64,000 bases of DNA, from the NCBI RefSeq assembly GCF_019977655.1, contig NZ_AP024849.1, positions 877,001 to 941,000 of the forward strand, written 5' to 3'. The notes under the pieces were generated by a model. The model searched no databases and was not told the DNA's origin. It saw nothing but the letters and a program-made list of their open reading frames with translations. Source of the DNA: Clostridium gelidum (GTDB taxonomy: Bacteria > Bacillota > Clostridia > Clostridiales > Clostridiaceae). Positions 35,518-44,888 of the stretch are shown here, in pieces (position 1 is the stretch's first letter; the number at the start of each line of letters is the position of its first letter). Position numbers and translations under genes: made by a program.

Positions 35518-36333
35518 ATGAAGGTTTTTGAGTTTAGTAATGGAGAAATAAAGGAAAAAAAATTACTAATAGAAGCACTAAAAATAGATATTACTAAAAA
35601 AAATATAATTTCATTTGTTGGAGGCGGGGGCAAAACAAGTTTAATATATGAATTAGGAAATGAATTAAGTAAATTAGGTAAAAAAGTTATTATAACTACT
35701 ACTACCTACATGTTTATGGTTAAAAGCAATGTGGTGCTTACAGGAAAAAAAGATGATATTATTAAATTATTATATAGTGAAAATATGATTACAGTTGGAA
35801 TGTTATGTGATGGGAACGATGCAAAAATTAAATATAATCAATTGAAAAATAAAAAAACATTACATAATAGTGAAGAAGTAAAACTTGAAAAAATAAGTGG
35901 ATTACCTGGAAATATGGCTGTAAGTCTTATAGAATTAGCTGATTTTGTGTTAGTTGAAGCTGATGGAGCAAAAAGATTACCATTAAAAATGCCAGCTTCT
36001 CATGAACCAGTAATACTTGATGGAAGTAATCTCGTTGTAGGGGTATGTGGTATTGATGCAATAGGAAAAAGCATTAAGGAAATATGCCATAGACCAAATT
36101 TAGTTTCAACATTTTTAAATATAAATGAAGAACATATTATTAATGAAAGTGATATTGCTAAAATATTATTGAGTGATAAAGGACAAAAAAAAGATGTAAA
36201 GTGTGATTATAAAGTTATTGTAAATAAAGTAGACACTAGAGAATGCTTGGAAATAGCTAAAAATATTGCATGTGAATTTTCTAAACTAGGAGTAAATGAA
36301 TTAATATTAACAACATTTAGAGAAAGAATATAA
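35518..36333 (+). CDS. yqeC: Selenium cofactor biosynthesis protein YqeC
   Basis: 271 aa. P-loop FVGGGGKTSLIYEL and a conserved ADFVLVEADGAKRLPLK stretch are characteristic. YqeC occurs with selenium-dependent molybdenum hydroxylases and is thought to act in maturing their Se-containing cofactor. Neighbours yqeB, yedF and selD support this. Confidence 0.9.
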   Translation: MKVFEFSNGEIKEKKLLIEALKIDITKKNIISFVGGGGKTSLIYELGNELSKLGKKVIITTTTYMFMVKSNVVLTGKKDDIIKLLYSENMITVGMLCDGNDAKIKYNQLKNKKTLHNSEEVKLEKISGLPGNMAVSLIELADFVLVEADGAKRLPLKMPASHEPVILDGSNLVVGVCGIDAIGKSIKEICHRPNLVSTFLNINEEHIINESDIAKILLSDKGQKKDVKCDYKVIVNKVDTRECLEIAKNIACEFSKLGVNELILTTFRERI

Positions 36334-36433
36334 ATTTCAAGCTACATTTTAAGGTTGTGTAACAATATTGATATTATGTTGAAACATAGATAAATTTTAA
36401 TTGTTAAGAATTGAACTAAGGAGAGTACAGATT

Positions 36434-37225
36434 ATGATACTAATAAAAGGTGCCGGAGATTTAGCTACAGGAGTTGCGCATAGATTAAAAAAATGTGGGT
36501 TTAATATAGTTATGACAGAAATTTCAGAACCAACTATGGTAAGGAGAACTGTAGCCTTTTCACAAGCTGTATATGACAAAGAAGTAGAAGTTGAAGGAAT
36601 AAAGGCAGTTCTTGCTTCTGAAAAAGATGATATTAATAGGATTATTGAAGATGGAAACATTGCAATTGTAGTAGATAAAGAGGCTAAAATTGTAGATGAA
36701 ATTAAACCTGATATAATAATTGATGCCATAATAGCAAAGAAAAATTTAGGAACAAATATTAATGATGCTCAAATTGTAATTGCAGTTGGACCAGGATTTA
36801 CAGCAGGGGTTGATTGCCATTGTGTTGTGGAAACTAAAAGAGGACATTATTTGGGAAAGACAATATATAGTGGAAGTGCTATACCTAATACTGGAGTCCC
36901 AGGAGATATTGGTGGACATACTAAAGAAAGAATAATTAGAGCAACCGATGAGGGTAAAATATCACCTATAGCTAATATTGGTGATTATGTTGAAAAAGGA
37001 GATATAGTTGCTTACATTAATGAAACTCCAATTTTTGCTGAAATAAATGGGATAGTACGTGGAATGCTTCAAAAGGATGTCAATGTCTTTAAAGGAATGA
37101 AAAGTGGAGACATTGATCCAAGATGTGAAAAAAATCATTGTTTTACAATTTCAGATAAAGCTCGATCTATTGGTGGAGGAGTATTAGAAGCAATTTTATA
37201 TTTAGGAGGAATGATAAATGAATAA
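36434..37225 (+). CDS. yqeB: Selenium-dependent molybdenum cofactor protein YqeB (EF2563-type)
   Basis: 263 aa from ATG 36434 with AAGGAGAG at 8 nt; a frame start at 36401 lacks a site. Rossmann-like N-terminus ILIKGAGDLATGVAHRL and GGGVLEAILYLGG near the C-terminus. Marker gene for selenium-dependent molybdenum hydroxylase maturation. It overlaps yedF by 8 nt. Confidence 0.92.
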   Translation: MILIKGAGDLATGVAHRLKKCGFNIVMTEISEPTMVRRTVAFSQAVYDKEVEVEGIKAVLASEKDDINRIIEDGNIAIVVDKEAKIVDEIKPDIIIDAIIAKKNLGTNINDAQIVIAVGPGFTAGVDCHCVVETKRGHYLGKTIYSGSAIPNTGVPGDIGGHTKERIIRATDEGKISPIANIGDYVEKGDIVAYINETPIFAEINGIVRGMLQKDVNVFKGMKSGDIDPRCEKNHCFTISDKARSIGGGVLEAILYLGGMINE

Positions 37226-37844
37226 AATAATTGATGCAAAAGGCAAGAATTGTCCAATGCCAGTAATAATGGCAAAGAAAGAAATTGATGGTGGAAATAA
37301 CAGATTTGTAGTTGAAGTTGATAATAATATAGCTGTTCAAAATCTTCAGAAGCTAGCTAATAGTCAAGGGTTTATAACAGATTTAAAAGAAGATAATGAA
37401 ATATTTAAAGTTTATTTTTCAAAATCTTCAGATGCAGCTAGCGGTGAAGATGAATGTGAAGAGTGTAATGAAATATTAGATAAATTAGAAGAAAATAAAA
37501 ATACTTTAGGAACCTGGTCAGTATTTATAGGTAAAGAAATTATTGGCGCAGGTAATGAAGAGCTTGGAAAGTCACTAATGAAAATGTACTTTTATACAAT
37601 TTCAGAAGGGGATGACTTACCAAAATCAGTTTTATTTATGAATGATGGAGTAAAAGTTCCTACATTAAATGAACAAGCTGTAGAGCATTTGAAATATTTA
37701 GAAAAAAAGGGTGTTGAAATATTAGTATGTGGAGCATGTCTTAATTTTTATGGTCTTGAGGAAAACTTAAAAGTAGGGAAAGTAAGTAATATGTATGATA
37801 TAACAAATTGCATGAAGGAAGCTTCAAAGGTTATCACACTTTAA
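37218..37844 (+). CDS. yedF: Sulfurtransferase-like selenium metabolism protein YedF
   Basis: 208 aa. N-terminal TusA-like domain with CPMPVIMAKKEID, then a DsrE-like C-terminal domain with the EILVCGACLNFYG Cys pair. The family travels with selD and is presumed to carry or deliver selenium. Confidence 0.92.
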   Translation: MNKIIDAKGKNCPMPVIMAKKEIDGGNNRFVVEVDNNIAVQNLQKLANSQGFITDLKEDNEIFKVYFSKSSDAASGEDECEECNEILDKLEENKNTLGTWSVFIGKEIIGAGNEELGKSLMKMYFYTISEGDDLPKSVLFMNDGVKVPTLNEQAVEHLKYLEKKGVEILVCGACLNFYGLEENLKVGKVSNMYDITNCMKEASKVITL

Positions 37845-37954
37845 GAAATTCAAAGAGATAGATAATTAAAATTGATTAGTGAGATATTCACAACGGTATA
37901 AAATTATATATAAAAAAAATAAATAACTGATATTTTAAGGAGGAAACATATTAT

Positions 37955-38992
37955 ATGTCAGAAAATATAAAACTTACCAGTTTAACTAAAAATTCAGGAT
38001 GTGCTGCTAAAATAGGGCCTGGAGTTCTTCATGACGTTTTAAGTAGTTTACCTAAATTTGAAGATCCCAATTTGCTTGTGGGATTTGAAACTAATGATGA
38101 TGCATGCGTATATAAAATTAATGATAATACAGTAGTAATTCAAACTGTAGATTTCTTTCCACCAATGGTTGATGATCCATATACTTTTGGTCAAATTGCA
38201 GCGGCTAATGCTCTTAGTGATATTTATGCAATGGGGGGAAATCCTGCAACAGCTATGAATTTACTTTGTTTTCCTTCTTGTTTAGATATATCAATTATGA
38301 GGGAAATACTTGCTGGGGGATATGATAAAGTTAAGGAAGCAGGGGCTGTAATTGCTGGTGGTCATACTATAGCAGACCCTACACCTAAGTATGGTCTTTG
38401 TGTAACTGGATTTGCACATCCAAATGAAATACTTTCAAATAGTAATGCAAAAACTGGAGATGTACTTATACTTACAAAACCATTAGGTATTGGAATAATG
38501 AATACTGCGTCCAAAGCAGAATTGCTAACTGAAAGTAAAATTAAAGAAGTTACATCTATAATGTGTACATTGAATAAGTATGCTAAAGAATGTACCTCTG
38601 GACTTTTTGTAAATGCATGCACTGATATAACTGGTTTTGGTTTGGTTGGTCATAGCTATGAAATGGCAATTGGAAGTAATAAGACAATAGAAATTTTTAG
38701 TAGCTCAGTACCTATTATAGATGGAGCACTAGAATATGCTAAAATGGGAATTATACCTGAAGGAATGTATAATAATCTTGATTATTTAAAAGATAAGTTC
38801 ACTTTGGCATCAAATATTACACAAGAACTTCAAGATGTGTTAATAGATCCACAAACATCAGGTGGACTTTTAATTTCACTTCCTGAGAAGAATGTTAAAG
38901 AATTCTTATCAAGAATTGAAGAATTTACTACATATGCAAGAGTTATTGGTCAGGTTGTTGATAAAGGGGACAAACCTATAGTTATTAAATAA
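37955..38992 (+). CDS. selD: Selenide, water dikinase
   Basis: 345 aa. Catalytic region SGCAAKIGPGVL uses Cys (TGT) rather than selenocysteine, followed by the ATP-binding GFETNDDACVYK and the AAANALSDIYAMGG motifs. It makes selenophosphate, the donor for selenocysteine, selenouridine tRNA or the Se cofactor of molybdenum hydroxylases. AGGAGG before ATG. selA, selB and selC are not in this window. Confidence 0.95.
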   Translation: MSENIKLTSLTKNSGCAAKIGPGVLHDVLSSLPKFEDPNLLVGFETNDDACVYKINDNTVVIQTVDFFPPMVDDPYTFGQIAAANALSDIYAMGGNPATAMNLLCFPSCLDISIMREILAGGYDKVKEAGAVIAGGHTIADPTPKYGLCVTGFAHPNEILSNSNAKTGDVLILTKPLGIGIMNTASKAELLTESKIKEVTSIMCTLNKYAKECTSGLFVNACTDITGFGLVGHSYEMAIGSNKTIEIFSSSVPIIDGALEYAKMGIIPEGMYNNLDYLKDKFTLASNITQELQDVLIDPQTSGGLLISLPEKNVKEFLSRIEEFTTYARVIGQVVDKGDKPIVIK

Positions 38993-39039
38993 CAGCTCTT
39001 AGGTAAGATATTTCAATGAAAGTTATTATTAATCTTCAT

Positions 39040-39615
39040 TCAATTGTTAAAAGATATTTTATTTTTGAGTTTCTCTATTTCAGCTGTTAGCTGATTTATA
39101 CGTAATTCTAGCGATTCTATTTTATCAGCATTATTTTCACTAGCTGATTTTATATTAGAATCAGAATTTGAGCTTTTTTCTTTATTTTTGCTTGAATTAT
39201 TACCATCAGCACTTGAATAATTATTCTGAGCAGTATTTGTAGGAGTAGTGCTGCAAAATGAATTGTTAACATTATAATTTTTTGGATTAAAATATCTTCC
39301 TGGTCCACTTTGAAAGTATTGTTGTTGAGCATTAAATGTTAAAATCGCTTGACCAACTAGCTCCAGCCAGTTTCCGACTGCATTTTGAACATTATAAGGA
39401 ATATTTCCAGCTATTATATTTCCAAGTATTTCCCCTATTATAATAAATAACTCGGGATTTAAAGATTGAAATCCATTGGGTATATCACTACAACCAATAT
39501 TACAAGAATTATTTGTTGCATTATGGTTATTTGTATTATCACTATCCTTATGACAATTAGTATATCCACAAGCTCTCGCTAAATCCTCAAAACTATTCCA
39601 TCCGTTGAATTCCAT
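39040..39615 (-). CDS. Hypothetical protein with Asn/Ser-rich linker and C-terminal coiled coil
   Basis: 191 aa. Cys/His/Asn-rich start, a hydrophobic middle (PELFIIIGEILGNIIAGNIP), QQQYFQSGPGRYFNP, a disordered Asn/Ser/Lys stretch, then a coiled coil (~165-190). GAGGAAG precedes the ATG. I do not recognise a family; the Asn-rich style recalls clostridial spore-associated proteins, but that is only a guess. Confidence 0.75.
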   Translation of the reverse strand: MEFNGWNSFEDLARACGYTNCHKDSDNTNNHNATNNSCNIGCSDIPNGFQSLNPELFIIIGEILGNIIAGNIPYNVQNAVGNWLELVGQAILTFNAQQQYFQSGPGRYFNPKNYNVNNSFCSTTPTNTAQNNYSSADGNNSSKNKEKSSNSDSNIKSASENNADKIESLELRINQLTAEIEKLKNKISFNN

Positions 39616-39919
39616 AGCTTCCTCTTTGTATAAGTGTTTTCATTTATTGTATTATTTTCTTTTTACAACTGTTACTTTTTTAAATGAATAATTTATAATA
39701 CTATTTTGTTGTGTATTCAATATAATAAAATAGATTTTACAATAAAATAAATTAGAATAAAGATTTGATTTTTTTATATTTAGTCAATAGTGTTGATATA
39801 TGTGACTGTATTTATAAATTTTTACAAATAAATTAGGTTTTGGTATAATGTGTATGTTAAATAATGTATAAATAGTAATTATTGACGTAGAAATAAAATG
39901 TAATTTTGGAGGAATAGAA
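39616..39919. other. Divergent intergenic region with promoter for the HAD gene
   Basis: No gene. TTTACA (39821-39826) and TATAAT (39844-39849) with a 17-bp spacer make a good promoter toward the HAD gene. The rest is AT-rich with no clear structure. Confidence 0.6.
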
Positions 39920-40561
39920 ATGGAAATTGATAGCATTATTTTTGATTTAGATGGAACTCTTTGGAATGCAATAGAAGGAGTTTGTGGTGCGTGGAAAACT
40001 ATATTATCAAAACATTCAAACATAGAAAAAGTAATAACGCCTGCTGATATGGAAGGATGTATGGGACTTCAAATAAAAGAAATAGGCAAAAAATTATTTC
40101 CAGATTTAGATGAAGCTTTTCAAATGAAGTTAATGAAAGAATGTTGCGAAACAGAACAAGTTTATTTAGGAGAACATGGAGGAACGTTATACCCTAAATT
40201 AGAAGAAATACTTAAAGCATTATCTGAAAAATATAAATTGTTCATAGTTAGTAATTGCCAAGATGGATACATACAATGTTTTTTTAAAGCACATAAATTA
40301 GACAAGTATTTTGATGATTTTGAATGTTCAGGTGTAACAGGATTATCAAAAGGAGAAAACAATAAAATTATAATAGAAAGAAATAAGTTAAAAAGTCCAA
40401 TTTATGTAGGGGATACTAATGGAGATGGAGAGTCAGCAAAAGTGGCAGGAATTCCATTTGTATATGCAAGATATGGTTTTGGAAATGTTAAAGAATATGA
40501 TTATGTTATTGATAGTTTTGAAGAAATGCTAACTTTAGGATTGCAGATTGAATATGAATGA
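39920..40561 (+). CDS. HAD-superfamily phosphatase
   Basis: 213 aa. Motif I DLDGTLWN (nucleophile Asp), motif II FIVSNCQ, motif III/IV YVGDTNGDGESAKVAGIP. A C1-type cap lies between. Resembles phosphoglycolate phosphatases; substrate unknown. GGAGG before ATG. Confidence 0.88.
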   Translation: MEIDSIIFDLDGTLWNAIEGVCGAWKTILSKHSNIEKVITPADMEGCMGLQIKEIGKKLFPDLDEAFQMKLMKECCETEQVYLGEHGGTLYPKLEEILKALSEKYKLFIVSNCQDGYIQCFFKAHKLDKYFDDFECSGVTGLSKGENNKIIIERNKLKSPIYVGDTNGDGESAKVAGIPFVYARYGFGNVKEYDYVIDSFEEMLTLGLQIEYE

Positions 40562-40710
40562 TAAAGGTAATCTGAGTAATAGTAACTAAGTACGAAGTAA
40601 TATATGAATGTAGAGTTCTTTTGAATTAATAGTATAATATTTACATATGTGCTATAATTAGTTTGAAAGTTTCTGTTAAATCAAGGTTAATTATTATAAT
40701 GGAGGGGAAT

Positions 40711-41007
40711 ATGGGAAAGACAAAAAATATTGATACAAAAAAAAGCGGAATAGGAACATCAGCATTAATAATTTCTATATTTTCTATAATATTTTCTTTT
40801 ACTTCTTTAGGTGAGAAAAGTATTGGAGAAAATATATTAGAGATTATTGGAGTGAGATTCCCAGTTATGGTTATTTCAACAATTTTATTTGTTATTGCAA
40901 TTTTTATAGGTCATAAATACAAAGAAGATTATTATGCAAAGGTCGGAAGAAATATATCCATATTTTTTATAATTTTAATGACAATTTTAACTGTAATTAA
41001 TTTATGA
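40711..41007 (+). CDS. Small membrane protein, unknown function
   Basis: 98 aa from ATG 40711, which follows GGAGGGG directly; the longer frame from 40663 includes that site. Three hydrophobic stretches (~16-36, ~50-68, ~80-98). No recognised domain. Confidence 0.75.
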   Translation: MGKTKNIDTKKSGIGTSALIISIFSIIFSFTSLGEKSIGENILEIIGVRFPVMVISTILFVIAIFIGHKYKEDYYAKVGRNISIFFIILMTILTVINL

Positions 41008-41188
41008 TTCACTTAAATTATTAATCATTAAAAATAAATAACAGATTATAAAATTACATTATTTATAAAATTGGATTTGTGATTATTTTTATACATAATG
41101 TTTGTAAAGGGTGTAGCAATTAAAATTTTGTAGTTGCGACAACCTCCTAAATTAGTATGAATTGGCGTTGATATTGGAGTGGCAGAGA

Positions 41189-41350
41189 ATGAAAAAATTT
41201 ATGATCGGAATGTATGGAAAATACGATGATATAAAATTTAATAGAGACTTTAGAGAAACTTTTTATGGAATAGAAGCATGTCTTTTTGGAGATGAAAGCG
41301 ATATAGAAAAGCTAATTAACAATACTAAAAGGAAATTTATAAATAAATAG
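41189..41350 (+). pseudogene. Short fragment, possibly of a TIM-barrel sugar-phosphate isomerase
   Basis: 53 codons from ATG 41189 (GGAG upstream). The peptide MIGMYGKYDDIKFNRDFR and FYGIEACLF looks like the first strand of a xylose isomerase-like TIM barrel, but the rest is absent. Could also be a small gene of its own. Low certainty. Confidence 0.4.
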
Positions 41351-41376
41351 AAAATTTATTATGATGAGGAATTTGA

Positions 41377-41853
41377 ATGGAGAGTTTAATGAAAAATATA
41401 TCGAATATTAATGATATTCCAGAGGAATATATGTATGATCCTAACTTTAATACTAAATTAAAGACAATATTAATAGGTGAAGCAATTGGTTGTGAAAAGT
41501 TTTATGTAAACATAGATTATGTAAGACCAGGAAGTGAAAGTGTAAAATACCATGCGCATTCAAAACAGGAAGAGTTTTATTTAATAATGAGTGGAGAAGG
41601 TATACTGAGAATAGATGGAAAAGAGATATTAATAAAAAAAGGTGACGTTATTTCAGCACCAGCAGGTAAGGATTGTGGACATAAGTTTATAAATAATAGT
41701 GAAGAAATATTACAGATACTTGATGTTGGAACTCGTGAAAAGGATGATGTTATAACATATCCTGATGAAAATATAGTATATATAAAGGATAAAAAATTAG
41801 CTTTTAATATAAATGATAATGTTAAGGAATGGTCTTCAGAACCCAATGAATGA
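41377..41853 (+). CDS. Cupin-domain protein
   Basis: 158 aa (154 if the second ATG at 41389, behind GGAG, is used; the first has GAGGA). A single conserved beta barrel with metal-type residues HAHSKQEEFYLIMSGEG and a second motif near CGHKFIN. Such cupins bind a metal and a small ligand, sometimes a sugar. Substrate unknown. Confidence 0.85.
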   Translation: MESLMKNISNINDIPEEYMYDPNFNTKLKTILIGEAIGCEKFYVNIDYVRPGSESVKYHAHSKQEEFYLIMSGEGILRIDGKEILIKKGDVISAPAGKDCGHKFINNSEEILQILDVGTREKDDVITYPDENIVYIKDKKLAFNINDNVKEWSSEPNE

Positions 41854-41894
41854 TATTAGCATTTTATAAATCAATAAAATATATAATAGATTTT

Positions 41895-41931
41895 AAAATC
41901 GCATATCAGAAATGAATTTGCGATTTTTTTG
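41895..41931 (+). terminator. Terminator after the cupin gene
   Basis: AAATCGCA pairs with TGCGATTT, followed by a T-run. Confidence 0.8.
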
Positions 41932-42098
41932 TTGTGTAATACTATTTATTTTAGTACTAGAAGTCAATTTAAAATTAAAATACCTGTTGTTAATATGATA
42001 CATTAACAATTTAGTCTAACATAGTCTATTTTTTAGCAAAGATTTAGTTTATTATAATTTATATATAAATAAACATTAAGAATATAAGGTGGCAAATT

Positions 42099-42752
42099 AT
42101 GAGTAAATATACTTTGGAAATAAAATCTGATTCAACAATTGCAAAAGGTGTATTGTTTGATGGCAGTACAATTGTTAAAGCAACTAAGATAAATTTAATT
42201 TTACTAGCATCAGGAAATAGTATTAGATTTAAAGGAAATAAATTATTAGCATCAGTTAATAATAAACCAATGTATATGAATGTGATAGAAAAGATTTTAA
42301 AATTAAACTTTAATAAAATAATTTTAGTTACTCAATATGAAGAAATTAAAGCAGAGTTATCAAAACAACCCATCAAAGTTGTTATGAATAAAAACAGTGA
42401 ACTTGGAATATCTCATTCTATTAAACTAGGTATAAATGAGGATGCGGAAGCAGATGCATATATGTTTATGGTATGTGATCAGCCATTTATATCATTAGAA
42501 AGCATGGAAAAATTAATTGATAGATTTATGAAAAGTAATAAGGGAATGGCTTGTGTTCAATATGAAGGCAAGCTTGGAAATCCAACTATATTTTCTAGGA
42601 AATATACGCATGAATTTTTGAGTTTAAATGGTGATGTTGGTGGAAAATCTATTATGAAAAAACACCTAGATGATTTAGAAAAAGTTCAAATCAGTCATAA
42701 GGTAGAGCTTATGGATATTGATACTAGAGAAGAATTGGAGAAGTTAAGATGA
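42099..42752 (+). CDS. mocA: Molybdenum cofactor cytidylyltransferase-like NTP transferase
   Basis: 217 aa. After a ~30-residue N-terminal extension comes the nucleotidyltransferase start LILLASGNSIRFKGNKLL, then VCDQPFIS and GNPTIFSRKY. MocA adds CMP to molybdopterin for xanthine dehydrogenase-type enzymes, which fits the genes at 44-47.6 kb. The extension is not part of the usual domain. Confidence 0.88.
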   Translation: MSKYTLEIKSDSTIAKGVLFDGSTIVKATKINLILLASGNSIRFKGNKLLASVNNKPMYMNVIEKILKLNFNKIILVTQYEEIKAELSKQPIKVVMNKNSELGISHSIKLGINEDAEADAYMFMVCDQPFISLESMEKLIDRFMKSNKGMACVQYEGKLGNPTIFSRKYTHEFLSLNGDVGGKSIMKKHLDDLEKVQISHKVELMDIDTREELEKLR

Positions 42753-42756
42753 AAAA

Positions 42757-42927
42757 GAGATTAGTAGCATAGACGATAATATATTAAAGGAACTTAGCAC
42801 AAGAAATGAATCCATGGTGCTATCAACAATAACAGAAAAACAGGGTTCAGGATCAAGAGGTGCTGGAACTAAGATTCGAATCACCTTTTGCATGTCCATT
42901 TTCAATTACAATCAACATTTTATTTGA
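42757..42927 (+). pseudogene. xdhC/coxI N-terminal remnant
   Basis: Frame 42757-42927 reads ILKELSTRNESMVLSTITEK and then QGSGSRGAGTKI, the conserved N-terminal GSxPRGxGxKM region of XdhC-family accessory proteins. It lacks a start, breaks off after ~45 residues and stops at 42925. XdhC normally inserts the sulfurated cofactor into molybdenum hydroxylases. Confidence 0.65.
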
Positions 42928-42942
42928 AAATCTTATTACCAT
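42853..42942 (-). pseudogene. Unidentified 29-codon fragment facing the xdhC remnant
   Basis: On the minus strand ATG 42942 follows GGAGG at 7 nt and reads MVIRFSNKMLIVIENGHAKG before running into the xdhC remnant and stopping. A good ribosome site with no full gene suggests a deletion junction between two head-on genes. Confidence 0.35.
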
Positions 42943-43100
42943 ATTCATCCTCCAGATTTAGAATTGTGCAGTAAAAACACTGTAAAATTCAAATTTGAAT
43001 AATACGGTGTTTGTTATAAGTGTTCGGTTCTTCAGTTGTGACGCTAAATAAGAATGTTACGATTAAAAGAACTCGATTTGGCATTTTTACCAAAACACAA

Positions 43101-43460
43101 TTATTTTCCTTGTTTGATTAAACTTTCTACATCTCGTATTACTGCTTTTAACATTGTTATTGGGCTCCATAGGTAGCCATACATGCTATCAATACCATAC
43201 TCTTCATTAAACTTTGGTTCTCTCGCCATATCCAGACCCACTAACCATCCTTCTATAAATGCTACAGTACCATTAAAACGAAATTTTAGGCATAGTACCC
43301 AATTAAATTTATTAATTGTGTTATTAGCAAAAAATGTTTCACCATTTATATTAATTGGTTTAAAATCCGTTTTATGTAAGTAATCAGAAACAGCATTTAT
43401 TATATTATTTAAATTTGAAGGATTGATTCGAATTTGATTGATATATCTCTTATTACTCAT
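43101..43460 (-). CDS. Hypothetical protein, 119 aa
   Basis: AGAGGGG lies 8 nt before the ATG. Soluble-looking, mixed alpha/beta; features include FNWVLCLKFRFNGTVAFIEG and a C-terminal helix. No family recognised. Isolated on the minus strand in an otherwise plus-strand region. Confidence 0.65.
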   Translation of the reverse strand: MSNKRYINQIRINPSNLNNIINAVSDYLHKTDFKPININGETFFANNTINKFNWVLCLKFRFNGTVAFIEGWLVGLDMAREPKFNEEYGIDSMYGYLWSPITMLKAVIRDVESLIKQGK

Positions 43461-43860
43461 TTAATTTGCCCCTCTTTAAAATTAATTTTTATGTAGATAT
43501 AAATTACGAATATGACTTAGCTAATGGTAAGTATATCATATTGGGATGGTAACATAAGATTTCTTTTGTAAAAAATGTATATTATTTTTACTTTTTAACA
43601 TTATATTATTCAATTTTCAAAGAACATTTTTATAAGTTACTTCGTCAATTATATAGTTTGAGTAACAATATCAGCCCTAAAGTTCCTGTTTTATCAAACC
43701 ATAAAATAAGAACTTCATCTAAACACTTAATTACGACATAGATATGTTAAAGTATACAAATTTCGTTTATAATAATTATAGGATAGTGGATAGTTTCGCA
43801 TGATGAAATTTTATCTATTTGTTTGATATATAAAGGCAATAATGAGTCATTTAAATATAA
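43461..43860. other. AT-rich intergenic stretch
   Basis: No gene. A weak palindrome is present at ~43679-43715 (AAGTTC...GAACTT). The frame at 43747-43989 on the minus strand runs through the MITE and is not real. Confidence 0.6.
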
Positions 43861-44062
43861 GGCACAATCAAAAACAACAACAAGTCCATTTGCCAGCCTA
43901 TTTTCCATTATAATTGGAGCTCGACTCGCATAACGCTCTTCTTGAGTAAGCGATTCACAACAAATAATAGATTTGGGTTCACTGCTCACGTCGGCAAATT
44001 GCTCCTTGCCTGATGAAAAATATTCATGGCAACTGTGGACTTGTTATTTATTTTCATGTGCC
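43861..44062. repeat. MITE-like element, copy 3 (longest)
   Basis: 202 bp, ends GGCACAATC...CATGTGCC as in copy 1. It shares TTTGCCAGCCTATTTTCCAT and CTTGCCTGATGAAAAATATTC with copy 1 but has a different ~100-bp centre. It lies 26 bp before the TTG of the FAD subunit gene, just ahead of the ribosome site. Confidence 0.85.
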
Positions 44063-44087
44063 TAAGTAAAATATAGGAGGGAACAGT

Positions 44088-44888
44088 TTGTTTACAATTA
44101 AAGATTATGTGGTAGCGGAAGATTTACAACAAGCATATGAGTTGAATCAAAAGAGAAGCAATGTTATTTTAGGCGGAATTGGTTGGTTAAAGATGGGGGA
44201 ACGTAATATTCAAACCGCTATTGACCTATCAAAATTAGGATTAGATAAGATTGAAGAAGATGAAGAGTGCTTCAAAATAGGCTGTATGTGTACATTAAGA
44301 GATATGGAAGTTAGTAAATCATTAAACTCATATTTTAATGGTGCTATTTCAAAATCTTTAGTACATATAGTAGGAGTACAATTTAGAAATTGTGCAACTA
44401 TTGGAGGTAGCATTTACTCTCGATTTGGGTTTTCAGATATTTTAACATCTCTATTAGCATTAGATACTTATGTAGAGTTATATAATGGTGGAATTATTCC
44501 GCTATCAACATTTAAAGATATGCCATATGATAATGATATTTTAGTAAGAATTATAATTAAGAAGGATGCGAGAAAAGTATCATATTTAACTCATAGAATG
44601 AGCGCAACAGACATTCCAGTCCTTGCAGTAGCAATTTCAAAGTTAGAGGATAAATGGCAAGTGGTATTAGGGGCTAGACCTCAAAAGGCAATGCTAATAA
44701 ATAAGGCAGAAACAATTCTTAGCGAAAACCCAACTAAAGAAGAAATTGATTCTTTAGTAGACCATGTAATAAAAGAAGTGAAATTCGAAAGCAATATGAG
44801 AGGTAGCAAGGAATATAGACAAATTCTTGCTAAAGTATTTATAAATAGAGCAATAGACGAGATTGTAGGAGGTACTTATGCAAATTAA
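44088..44888 (+). CDS. Molybdenum hydroxylase FAD-binding subunit (XdhB/CoxM type)
   Basis: 266 aa, TTG start behind AGGAGGG. FAD-binding motif VILGGIGWLKMG and RNCATIGGSIYSR. It passes electrons from the Fe-S subunit to the acceptor. It overlaps the next gene by 11 nt. With the two following genes it forms a three-subunit enzyme. Confidence 0.92.
   Translation: MFTIKDYVVAEDLQQAYELNQKRSNVILGGIGWLKMGERNIQTAIDLSKLGLDKIEEDEECFKIGCMCTLRDMEVSKSLNSYFNGAISKSLVHIVGVQFRNCATIGGSIYSRFGFSDILTSLLALDTYVELYNGGIIPLSTFKDMPYDNDILVRIIIKKDARKVSYLTHRMSATDIPVLAVAISKLEDKWQVVLGARPQKAMLINKAETILSENPTKEEIDSLVDHVIKEVKFESNMRGSKEYRQILAKVFINRAIDEIVGGTYAN

Noticed and set aside
37955..38992. Selenocysteine (UGA) in SelD or YedF
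   Set aside because: The key codons are TGT, and both frames are uninterrupted, so these are Cys forms.
43747..43989. 80-codon minus-strand frame
   Set aside because: Half of it lies in the MITE-like repeat; no ribosome site.
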